Shown here: piece after piece, positions 37,099-44,661 of the stretch
Layout: the number at the start of each line of letters is the position of its first letter
Numbering within the stretch: the stretch's first letter is position 1
From: an uncultured Pseudomonadales bacterium
GTDB taxonomy: Bacteria; Pseudomonadota; Gammaproteobacteria; Pseudomonadales; Azotimanducaceae
Assembly (NCBI GenBank): GCA_958296025.1
Contig: OY282430.1
Span: forward strand, 1,736,001 to 1,800,000
DNA length: 64,000 bases
Direction: 5' to 3'
Position numbers and translations under genes: made by a program
Notes under the pieces: generated by a model
Told to the model about the DNA's origin: nothing
Databases searched by the model: none
What the model saw: the letters and a program-made list of their open reading frames with translations, nothing else

Positions 37099-37323
37099 CT
37101 ATCTGTCGCGCTTGAGTCGATATGTGCCTTTTGCGACGCGAACGAAGAGCTCGGTGTTGCCGCCTGGATTGCCCACGCAGTGCTTCGGAAGGAATGTGCC
37201 CGGCGTGGAGGCGGCGCAGCGAACGCCCGCTTTAAGGACACCCGCCTTGTTGAACGGTTCGGCAAGCCGGCCGTCTTGCACAGCTTGCCGTATCTCTTGG
37301 ATGAGACGGCCTTCACGCTTCAC
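37099..37323 (-). CDS. Hypothetical small protein (74 aa)
   Basis: GTG start with AGGGGGAAGGC directly upstream. The sequence has a helical N-terminus (GRLIQEIRQAVQDGRLAEPF) and a C-terminal GNPGGNTELFVRVAKGTYRL. It resembles a small winged-helix-like protein, but no family is certain. Intact despite lying among remnants, so it may be a recent cargo gene. Confidence 0.5.
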   Translation of the reverse strand: MKREGRLIQEIRQAVQDGRLAEPFNKAGVLKAGVRCAASTPGTFLPKHCVGNPGGNTELFVRVAKGTYRLKRDR

Positions 37324-37742
37324 GCCTTCCCCCTATCATGCCTACAAGACGCCGACGTTGCTCTTCAAGGCCGCAGCCTACCATAGGACCTCAAGGTGCT
37401 GTGCAGGCGTCGCGCCTGCGCGTTCTCCAACTCAATCTGTTCGAGCGCCGACCTCTCGACCTCGGAAACGAGGCACACGACCCGCCAGCCTGCCAGCCCC
37501 AGACGGAGATGAAGTTTGCGTGGAGTTAATGGAACAGCTATGGTTCTTCATCAACCTTTGAGGAGGAAGATTTCAGATGGCGTACCGTCAAGACCCTGAT
37601 CTGGGATTCTGGCGGGCCGCATGGAACTTCACGGCGTCCGCCAAACAATGATACAAACGCCGCACCTGTCACCAACGTCTGTCTCTCGATAACTTGTTGA
37701 TATTTATTTATAAAGTCCGTGCCATGGAGACGATGTTGGTCT
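37324..37742. other. Non-coding stretch before junction G
   Basis: No supported gene in about 420 bp. It probably includes the lost right part of module 6. Confidence 0.3.
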
Positions 37743-37785
37743 GCCTCCCTTCCGCCATAGCCGTTCGTAATTTTTCGGCATTTTT
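37743..37785. repeat. Module junction G: degenerate tRNA-like end and class 2 left end
   Basis: CCTCCCTTCCGCCA (37744-37757) matches the tRNA-Ser 3' end over more bases than the other spacers, with a 2 bp deletion. It lacks the GAACGGCTA arm on its left. TAGCCGTTCG with the class 2 tail (CGGCATTTTTGCCC) follows, nearly the same as the left end of module 2. No right end for this element was found further right. Confidence 0.7.
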
Positions 37786-37909
37786 GCCCGTTTTTGCCGT
37801 ATCCGCATTCGGCCCGTTTTAGAAACAATTAACCAAAAATCAATTAGTTACAAAAACGGCCCTCATTGGGTTAGGATCCCGTTCGTTCAATGGGAGTGCA
37901 TTTTTCCTG

Positions 37910-38311
37910 ATGGGCATTGAACGCCTTTCGCCGGTGGCGCCCGTCAGTTTGCCGGAGTTTGGGACTTCGACCGGCTGGCTGATGTGCCGCAACGCCTTGT
38001 GCCCAAACTTCGGCGTGTACTATGACGGCCCGCCGCCGGACGAGCGCACCCGGTCCGTCTCCGACGCCCGCTATCGGCTGGACACGGCCAAAAAGTCGAT
38101 CAGCGCCATCATGGAAAGCGTGCGCATGGGGGTCTCGGTCACGAAGGCGACCGAGGCCAAGCGCATCGCCGCATCGGCGCTTTCATCCGGATGCGCCCTT
38201 CTGTCCTCATGGGCGTTGTTGGGCTGGTTTCCGTTCATCGCCGTCTCCATGTTCGCTGGGAGCGCGCCGTCCGCACCGGCTGAGGAGCTGGGTCGAGGTG
38301 GGTTGTCATGA
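37910..38311 (+). pseudogene. Zinc-ribbon transposase-like remnant joined to unrelated sequence
   Basis: 133-codon frame. It begins MGIERLSPVAPVSLPEFG, then WLMCRNALCPNFGVYY and SDARYRLDTAKKS, the zinc-ribbon block seen near other left ends, but the second Cys pair is lost. From about residue 60 the sequence is unrelated and ends with a hydrophobic stretch (SWALLGWFPFIAVSMF). The stop overlaps the FkbM start (ATGA), so the frame could still be translated and coupled to it. Confidence 0.5.
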
Positions 38312-39333
38312 GGCCGGACGCCGGCGGCCCCAGCGCTTTTGAACGCGCCATCCAGCTAGCTCCGGCCGTTCCCATATTGGTGCTTGCGCTACTGTGCTCG
38401 CCGTTCCGCCCGGCGCAGGCTAGCCCGTCTGCTCCCGATCTGGAGCCGGTGCTCCTGCGCGACGCGGAAGGGATGCGGCGCTACGTTGCCGCCTTTCCCT
38501 TCGAAGACTACCAGCAGATGCCCTATCCGAACATGGGCTGCCGCTTGGCGCCCGCTCCCTCCACTTGGCTCCCGTGCCTTTTCGATTGGTGGCAGGAGCC
38601 CATGATCGGCAGGTTCTGGGTGGAGCGGAGACCGCCGAGAAGCATCGTCAAGAACCCCATGATGTCCGGGCGTGTGTGGGAACCCCATGTCGTTCGCCAC
38701 ATTCAGGCCCACGTCCGGCCGGGCAGCGTGGCTTTGGACGTGGGCGCCTACATGGGCGGGCACTCGATGCTCATGGGACGTTTGGTGGGGCGGGCGGGCA
38801 AGGTTTACGCCTTCGAGCCGCAGAAAAAGATGTTCCGGGAGCTTGTGTGGAACATCGCCTTGAGCGGCATGGATGGCGTCGTGATCCCGCTTAGGTACGC
38901 CGTTGGGGACAAGACGGACGTCATTGAAATGAACTGTCCGTTCGAGGTCGACGGCATGGGCCGCGTAGAGCTGGTGGAGGGAGGCCTAGGGATTGGCGCG
39001 GGCTGCGACAGGGCAGAGCGGCGCCCGTTGGATGATTTCGGCTTTTCCGACGTCTCGCTGATCAAAATCGACGTGGAGGGCCACGAGAACGCCGTGCTTG
39101 AGGGCGCCAAGGAGACCATTGCGGGGAGCCGTCCCGTGGTCATCGTTGAAATACTGAGTGGCGGTGACGTTGCTGCCCCAGGTGCGCCGGCAATGGGTTT
39201 GCCGCTAGCCAACGTGGAGCAGTTGGGGCGCATCCACGCCACATGGCGGCTGCTCGAAAGGCATGGCTACCAAGTGCGGCCCATCAGGGGCCATGACTAC
39301 ATCGCGCTCCCATTGGAGCATCCCGATGTCTAA
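38308..39333 (+). CDS. FkbM-family methyltransferase with N-terminal hydrophobic signal
   Basis: 341 residues. The SAM-binding motif is VALDVGAYMGGHSMLMG near residue 145, then VYAFEPQKKMFRELVWN near 170, and IKIDVEGHENAVLEGAKETI near 252, the FkbM signature. Unlike most members it has a hydrophobic N-terminus with an APSA-type end (residues 18-42: PAVPILVLALLC, then QASPSAP), suggesting export or membrane anchoring. Substrate unknown; polysaccharide or glycolipid methylation is common in the family. It overlaps the preceding frame by 4 bp. It may be the last cargo of the island or the first host gene. Confidence 0.8.
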   Translation: MRPDAGGPSAFERAIQLAPAVPILVLALLCSPFRPAQASPSAPDLEPVLLRDAEGMRRYVAAFPFEDYQQMPYPNMGCRLAPAPSTWLPCLFDWWQEPMIGRFWVERRPPRSIVKNPMMSGRVWEPHVVRHIQAHVRPGSVALDVGAYMGGHSMLMGRLVGRAGKVYAFEPQKKMFRELVWNIALSGMDGVVIPLRYAVGDKTDVIEMNCPFEVDGMGRVELVEGGLGIGAGCDRAERRPLDDFGFSDVSLIKIDVEGHENAVLEGAKETIAGSRPVVIVEILSGGDVAAPGAPAMGLPLANVEQLGRIHATWRLLERHGYQVRPIRGHDYIALPLEHPDV

Positions 39334-39599
39334 GTGGGCCGGTCGCCGCCCGTCAAAGGCATGTGCGCCCCCAATGCCGACCGCCCACACTTTTGCGCGA
39401 AAACCCCGTGCATTTCGCCCCCACCCCCATCAATACGGCAGCAGGCTCCGGGTTCCATCCGCCACTCATAGGACAAACATATTTCCCACAGCGCCTAATG
39501 CGTGTTGTGGTGGTTGGGTTGAATGTAGGAAGCGAAGATGGAAGGCGTTGGCGGGGCCATGCTCCAACCCGGAATTGCGTTTGAGACTGGCTCACGGGA

Positions 39600-42020
39600 T
39601 CAGTCTCGCCTTTCGTCATTCCGCAGCAGCCACTGCCACAACCAAGGCCTCGGCTGCGACAGTGCTGCGGGTTCGTCAAAAATCACCCTGACGCCTTTGG
39701 CCTGCAGAGCCGGAATATGCGTGTCGAAGGCCACCTCGTTGAGCGGGTTGTCGCGCAGGTCGAGCGCAAACAAGCCCATCAAGCCCAGCAACGGCGAGAT
39801 GTCCGTGATGGCGTTGCCGCGCAGTTCCAAATTGCGGAGCCGGCCCACGTCGGCCAATGCCGAAATGTCCTTGATCTTGTTGTTGCCTAGAAGCAGCGAA
39901 AGCAGGTTCAAGCCGGCCAAGGGGGAGAGGTCGGAGATCGCGTTGTCCGTTAGGTCCAGATGCTCCAGGCTGGTCAAGCTGGCCAACGGTGCCAAGTCCT
40001 CAATCTCGTTGTCCCTTGCCGAAAAGATCCGCAGCTTCCTTAAGCCGGCGAGGGGCGCAAGGTCCGCAATGGCGTTGTGGTTCAGGTCCAAAATCTCGAT
40101 TTGCGTCAAGTTCGCCAAAGGCGAAAGGTTCCGAACGCCGTTGTCGGCTAGGTGAAGCTCCTTCAATTGGGTGAAGCCAACGAGGCCGGCGAGGGGCGCG
40201 ATGTCCGTGATCGCCCCGCTCAGATCCAGCCGCGAAAGGTTAACGAGACCTTGGAAGTCGTCGGGGCGCAAAGAGGTGAGGCGCCGGCCGCGAAAAGACA
40301 ACGAGGAGACGTGCTGCAAGTCCTGCTCCGTCAGGGCTTCACAGGCTTTCCCGGTGAGCTCCATGACGATCGCATCGCGTACTTCCCGCGTACGCTGGCA
40401 GACCGGAATCAGCGCCTCCTCGCCCGCTTGGCGCACTGCGAAGGTTTCGCCGGCGATGGACGCCACCCCGGTCCGCGCCAAGCCGCCGTTGGGCTGCGCT
40501 GCGTAGGTCACCTCTCCACTGCCGGCGTTGGCGTCGTTGCTGTGCGGGCTGATGAAGTCGCTTTGATGGTGCGCCCTCCAAGAGCAGCCGTCGCCGGTTT
40601 CAATGCGAATGTCGAAGGTGCCGCCGGCGGCCGGCACATCGACTTCCCCAGGCGATAGGGTGAAGGTGCAGCGATTGGCGTCGTCGCGGAAACTGGCCAC
40701 CACATGGCGGACTTCGTTGAGGCTCTGCACCGAATGAGCCGGCCCCTGCGATTCGGTCACGGGGGTGTCCAGGGGGACGCCGAGCGGGTCTCCGTCCGGC
40801 GACGGATGGTTTTGTTCGGGGTTGGAGAAGCGGGGCAAATCGATCGGTATCAGCCCGGCGTCGAAGCACTGAGCGGGATAGGCCATGATGGTGCGCCAGC
40901 ACGGGCTGTCCCCGCCGAACGCCCGTTGATTGACGTAGCCGTAGCTGTAGGGAAAGACCGCGATTTTATCGTCGGGTGAAAGCAGGCCGACGCGAATTAA
41001 CTCGTCGCGCTGGGCGTGAACGACGTAGCGATCATGATTCAGGCCCATGTTGTGGCCAAGTTCGTGGGCCAAGGTGGTGTCCAGCGCATGCACTCCCACC
41101 AAACTGAAGGCACTGGGCGCAAAGTCCTGGGTTGGCTCCGTCATGAGCTGCGCAACGCCGCCCAACCCATCTCGAAATCTGACGATCCCGCTGACCAAGT
41201 CCGCGGCGTAGCTGTCGCGGATTTCATGTACCTCGCTCAAGAAGTCGTCGGTCGGGTCCACCAAGCGATCGATGTCGCTGATCGTGGCGTCCTCATAGTT
41301 GACTTCCGTCGCGCCCACCAGCCGCACGCGCTGGGCGACGCCGCCGTTGACGTAGGCTTCGTTGGCAATGGCGACCATGAGGTCCACCCTCGCCTGCACG
41401 GGCCGCAGCCCATAGACCGCCCTGCGCGCCGCCGGCGTCCAAAAAACCAGAAGGTCGATTTGCGCGGCCCCATCCTGCGCCTGCACAGCGGACTGGGTTT
41501 TTCGCCGCGTCTGGGCGCGGCCTCCAAGCGAGGGAATCCGCGGCTCGGCCAAGGGGAGCGTGGACGCTGGGTCCACCTTCTCAACGATGTGCAGATCGGC
41601 GCCCCGGCTGCGGATCCTGTAGCTGGCTTGGGGCGTCCAAACCCTGCCGGCCAGCACGTCCCCGTTCACCACCAGCACCACGCGGCCACTGGGCACGTCG
41701 GCAATCCGCCCCGCCAACGAATAGCCCGACGCAGTAGAAGCGGTGCGTTCAAACACCACATGGAAGACGGCGTCATCCAGAAGATTGAACAGCGCTGGCG
41801 CTGCGCGGCGCCGTTGGACCAGCCGCCGCGCGTGGTCGAGTTGGGCGCCATCGACCCGCACCAAGCGCTGCCGCACCCCTACAGGCCGCACCGCGTCGCC
41901 ACCAGCCGGCCCAGCACCGACCACAGGGAAAAACAAGCCCTCCGGCGTCCCGGCGTTCGCGCCGCTGGCCACGAACAGAGCGCCAACCAACAACGACAGC
42001 TTCATCCTGCGCATCGCCAC
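39600..42020 (-). CDS. Secreted M12-like metalloprotease with BACON-like domain and leucine-rich repeats
   Basis: 806 residues. Signal peptide at the N-terminus (MKLSLLVGALFVASGANA). The catalytic zinc motif HELGHNMGLNHD near residue 320 is of the reprolysin/M12 type (HExxHxxxxxHD). Near residue 450 follows a beta-sandwich-like stretch (CTFTLSPGEVDVPAAGGTF, GDGCSWRAH) resembling a BACON domain. Residues about 590-770 contain six to eight 22-residue leucine-rich repeats (LSPLANLTQIEILDLNHN type), usually for protein binding. The combination suggests an exported enzyme that recognises a protein or surface target. The stop faces FkbM across 266 bp. Confidence 0.82.
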   Translation of the reverse strand: MAMRRMKLSLLVGALFVASGANAGTPEGLFFPVVGAGPAGGDAVRPVGVRQRLVRVDGAQLDHARRLVQRRRAAPALFNLLDDAVFHVVFERTASTASGYSLAGRIADVPSGRVVLVVNGDVLAGRVWTPQASYRIRSRGADLHIVEKVDPASTLPLAEPRIPSLGGRAQTRRKTQSAVQAQDGAAQIDLLVFWTPAARRAVYGLRPVQARVDLMVAIANEAYVNGGVAQRVRLVGATEVNYEDATISDIDRLVDPTDDFLSEVHEIRDSYAADLVSGIVRFRDGLGGVAQLMTEPTQDFAPSAFSLVGVHALDTTLAHELGHNMGLNHDRYVVHAQRDELIRVGLLSPDDKIAVFPYSYGYVNQRAFGGDSPCWRTIMAYPAQCFDAGLIPIDLPRFSNPEQNHPSPDGDPLGVPLDTPVTESQGPAHSVQSLNEVRHVVASFRDDANRCTFTLSPGEVDVPAAGGTFDIRIETGDGCSWRAHHQSDFISPHSNDANAGSGEVTYAAQPNGGLARTGVASIAGETFAVRQAGEEALIPVCQRTREVRDAIVMELTGKACEALTEQDLQHVSSLSFRGRRLTSLRPDDFQGLVNLSRLDLSGAITDIAPLAGLVGFTQLKELHLADNGVRNLSPLANLTQIEILDLNHNAIADLAPLAGLRKLRIFSARDNEIEDLAPLASLTSLEHLDLTDNAISDLSPLAGLNLLSLLLGNNKIKDISALADVGRLRNLELRGNAITDISPLLGLMGLFALDLRDNPLNEVAFDTHIPALQAKGVRVIFDEPAALSQPRPWLWQWLLRNDERRD

Positions 42021-42508
42021 TTTCCATCATCCATCCGCCGCCTCTGCGCGATTGTAAGCCCCATGCGGCGAATGGGCACCCCCTTGTGCGGGATGGGAGA
42101 CTTGCGCTGTGGGCTTGCCACTGGTTTTTTCGGCCGGCTTTGCGGCTAGTCGGGACTGATTTGTGGCCGCCCCCAAGCGCGTGGCTGGGGTTTTGCCGTC
42201 AGTGGCCTTAGTTGTTGACGGCGCGGGAAAGTGGTTGGACACTTCCTTTCCATGGCGGAGTTGCAGGAGCGATGCCGTGCAAATCATGTTTCCCCAGGCG
42301 TCGCCCCGGGCGGCGCCTTTTCTGCACAACCGGCCTGAGCTGCGCCGAACGCGATGCGGACCTGCGGGGCGGCGTTCGCCCGATTGCGCCCTGTTCTTCG
42401 TGAACGCTTTTTCGCGAGGGGAGCCCAGAGTGATGCGTACGGGGCGCAATGGGCGGAAGAGAACCAGAGGACCGTTTGGGAACCGCATGGCCGTTAGGTG
42501 AACCGCTC
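42021..42508. other. Divergent intergenic region between the protease and the MFS gene
   Basis: About 490 bp with open frames on both strands, but no ribosome sites or recognisable product. Promoters for both flanking genes should lie here. Confidence 0.35.
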
Positions 42509-43819
42509 GTGACCACACGCTTCATGCTTGCTCGAACCCTGTTGTTCGGCGTGGCCCTGATCGCCTGCTGCGGCGGCCTGCAGGGTACGTTGCTGGGCAT
42601 TCGGGCGACGATGGAGGGGTTTTCCCTTGACGCCATCGGCTTGGTCATGTCCGCCTATTCCATGGGCTTTCTACTCGGCGCTTGGCTAGTGCCTCGGTCG
42701 GTGCGGCAAGTGGGGCACATCCGCGTCTTTGCGGCCTTGGCGTCCGTGGCTTCGGTGACGATTCTGCTGCACTCCGTCTATGTGGAGCCGGCTTGGTGGT
42801 TTCTGTTTCGCCTGCTCACCGGCTTCTGCTTTTCGGGCCTCTATCTGGTGGCGGAAAGCTGGCTCAACGCCATTTCCACCAACAGCAACCGAGGCCGTCT
42901 GCTGGCCGCCTACATGTTCGTCGTTGCGCTTGGCTTCATCGCCGGCCAGTTCACCGTGAGCCTCTGGTCGCCCGGCGGGTTTGAGCCGTTCATCCTAGCC
43001 TCGGTGATTCTCTCCATCGCCATGATTCCCGTTTTGCTGAGCGCCATCGCCGCGCCGCCCATTGAGGTGACGGAGCGCTTGCAGCTTAAGCGGTTTATCC
43101 GCACGTCTCCGCTGGGCGCCGCGGCTGTTTTCGTGCAGGGGATGACCTTTGGCGCCCTGATGTGGCTGACCGCGGTGTTTGGCCGCTCGATCGGTCATTC
43201 CGTCACCGACAGCTCCATATTGGTGGGCATGCTGATGGCCGGCGGTTTGGCCGTGCTGCTGCCCATCGGCAAGCTGTCCGATCTTCGGGACCGGCGGCTT
43301 ATCGTGCTCGTGCTGGCCGCCGCCGCGGCGGCCCTATGCCTGCTGGTTCCCTGGGCCGCCGCCCGGCCCGGCGTTTGGCCGTCGGCCCTGGCGCTGTTTG
43401 CGCTCGGCGGCGCCGTGCAGCCCTTGTACTCGGTGTCCATCTCCTTCATCAACGACCATCTCGACAGCCGGCAAATCCTCTCCGCCAGTGGCGGCATCAT
43501 TTTGATCAACGGCCTTGGCGGTATGTTGGGGTCGTTATTGGGTGCGCAAACGATGAGTCTGTTTGGACCGGCCAGCCTTTACTATTTCGTGGCGCTGCTG
43601 AACGTCGCCTTGGCCGGCTACACGCTCCACCGCATGCGGGTGCGCGCCCCCGTAGCCGCAAAAGACCAGACGGAACTGACGCCGGTGGTCATGCAGACCT
43701 CCCAAGTCATCGTCGCCAATGCGATGGACGAGGCGGACTCCGGTGACTCTCCGGCACCGGACTCCGGCCGGGCGGCCAGTGTGCTCAGCACATCGGACTC
43801 AGTGGCGCCGCCACGTTGA
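42509..43819 (+). CDS. MFS transporter (YcaD-like)
   Basis: About 436 residues from GTG 42509 (ATG 42524 also possible; the track from 42449 adds a polar lead). Twelve hydrophobic segments. The motif SNRGRLLAAYMFVVALGFIAG between TM4 and TM5 and the LSDLRDRRLIV loop after TM7 fit the YcaD/YfkF group of drug-efflux-like carriers. Substrate unknown. The C-terminal 60 residues are hydrophilic and low in complexity. Confidence 0.85.
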   Translation: MTTRFMLARTLLFGVALIACCGGLQGTLLGIRATMEGFSLDAIGLVMSAYSMGFLLGAWLVPRSVRQVGHIRVFAALASVASVTILLHSVYVEPAWWFLFRLLTGFCFSGLYLVAESWLNAISTNSNRGRLLAAYMFVVALGFIAGQFTVSLWSPGGFEPFILASVILSIAMIPVLLSAIAAPPIEVTERLQLKRFIRTSPLGAAAVFVQGMTFGALMWLTAVFGRSIGHSVTDSSILVGMLMAGGLAVLLPIGKLSDLRDRRLIVLVLAAAAAALCLLVPWAAARPGVWPSALALFALGGAVQPLYSVSISFINDHLDSRQILSASGGIILINGLGGMLGSLLGAQTMSLFGPASLYYFVALLNVALAGYTLHRMRVRAPVAAKDQTELTPVVMQTSQVIVANAMDEADSGDSPAPDSGRAASVLSTSDSVAPPR

Positions 43820-43946
43820 CCGCCGCCGCAACCGGCTGAACAGCGCCGCAGGAGAAGTCCCGGAGCGGCAAGATTGTGCGCGTCAGGCTATCGCCAACGG
43901 CGCGGACATTTGCGAAAATGCGCCGCTGTTCGGTAGGGAGCGATGA

Positions 43947-44636
43947 ATGCAGCCTCGGGTTCGAGCAGAGAGCTTCACTGCGCCGCACGTCTCACGGCGG
44001 TTCGTCGGCGTCTTTCGGCTGCTGCTGGCGGCTGCGTCCGCCTTGCTGGGGGTTGGGTTCGGCCCGTTTGCCTTGGCGGTTGACGTGGGGGATGCCGCGC
44101 CGACGTTCATTCTCCCGTCGCTGCAGGCCGATGGCGCCCCGGTCAGCTTGACCGATTACCAAGGCAAGGTGGTCTATCTGGACTTTTGGTCCAGCTGGTG
44201 TGCGCCTTGCCGCCGCACCATGCCTCAGTTGGCGGGGCTGCGTACGCGATGGCCGCGGGAAAAGTTTGAAGTTCTGGCCCTAAATCTGGATACTAGCCGC
44301 CGCGATGCGCTGCGCTTCCTGGAACAGGTGCCCATCGGCTATCCTATCGCCTTGGACGTCGGCGGCGCCACGGCCCGACGCTACGGGGTGGCCACTTTAC
44401 CGGCGGCTTTCGTCCTTGACGCCGCCGGCCGGGTGCGGAGTATCCTTAGGGGAGCGGAGGCGGAGAACATCGTGCTGATGCAGCAGGCTGTTGAGCTGGC
44501 ATTGCGGCAAGCCGCCGGCGAGGCGCTGCCTCCGGTCGGCGCAAGGGCGGGCGTTGGGCTAAAATCCGGCGCGTTTGTTCGGTTTCCCCGCGGTCGCGCA
44601 CCGCAGCGGGGTTTGGCAACATTGGCGGGGCTTTGA
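43947..44636 (+). CDS. TlpA/ResA-like thioredoxin
   Basis: 229 residues. N-terminal membrane anchor or signal (residues 15-40), then a thioredoxin fold with the redox motif WCAPC in DFWSSWCAPCRRTMPQL near residue 85. The family reduces disulfides in the periplasm, often for cytochrome c or CuA maturation. AGGGAG is 6 bp before the ATG. It ends only 25 bp before coxB, so it likely belongs to the oxidase operon and may help assemble its heme c or CuA sites (inferred from position). Confidence 0.85.
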   Translation: MQPRVRAESFTAPHVSRRFVGVFRLLLAAASALLGVGFGPFALAVDVGDAAPTFILPSLQADGAPVSLTDYQGKVVYLDFWSSWCAPCRRTMPQLAGLRTRWPREKFEVLALNLDTSRRDALRFLEQVPIGYPIALDVGGATARRYGVATLPAAFVLDAAGRVRSILRGAEAENIVLMQQAVELALRQAAGEALPPVGARAGVGLKSGAFVRFPRGRAPQRGLATLAGL

Positions 44637-44661
44637 CAAACCATAAGGGGAATTGGCATCC

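Larger units (their letters stand above)
16893..37757. mobile_element. tRNA-Ser-anchored array of modules with terminal inverted repeats
   Basis: The array starts directly after the tRNA CCA. Every module begins with TAGCCGTTC followed by an AT-rich tail, and most end with the inverse (GAACGGCTA). Adjacent modules are separated by CTCTCCGCCA, the 3' end of the tRNA, usually preceded by G. I find seven left ends (16893, 19157, 20519, 26490, 32373, 33879, 37758) and six right ends (19145, 20507, 26478, 29081, 32360, 33867). Extended end sequences match between the two ends of a module over 20-27 bp. Cargo consists of defence-like and unknown genes, plus decayed transposase and integrase remnants. 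Whether the modules are TIR transposons with a fixed target or tyrosine-recombinase elements in tandem is not decided by the sequence alone. Confidence 0.8.
33879..37757. mobile_element. Module 6 (class 3 left end, right end lost): second ATPase and mobile-element debris
   Basis: The left end 33879-33900 is class 3 (TAGCCGTTCGGGATTTTGGG). No matching right end precedes the next left end at 37758. Contents: an AAA ATPase, an ISAs1-type transposase remnant, the tail of a P4-type integrase, and a small intact gene. Confidence 0.5.

Noticed and set aside
16893-37766. Module junction repeats as a CRISPR array or as simple transcription terminators
   Set aside because: The 29-30 bp units lie 1.3-6 kb apart, not at spacer distance, and their arms covary with module ends over more than 20 bp, which terminators would not do.
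42027-42518. Small genes upstream of the MFS transporter (both strands)
   Set aside because: No ribosome sites and Arg/Pro/Ala-rich composition of random GC-rich frames.
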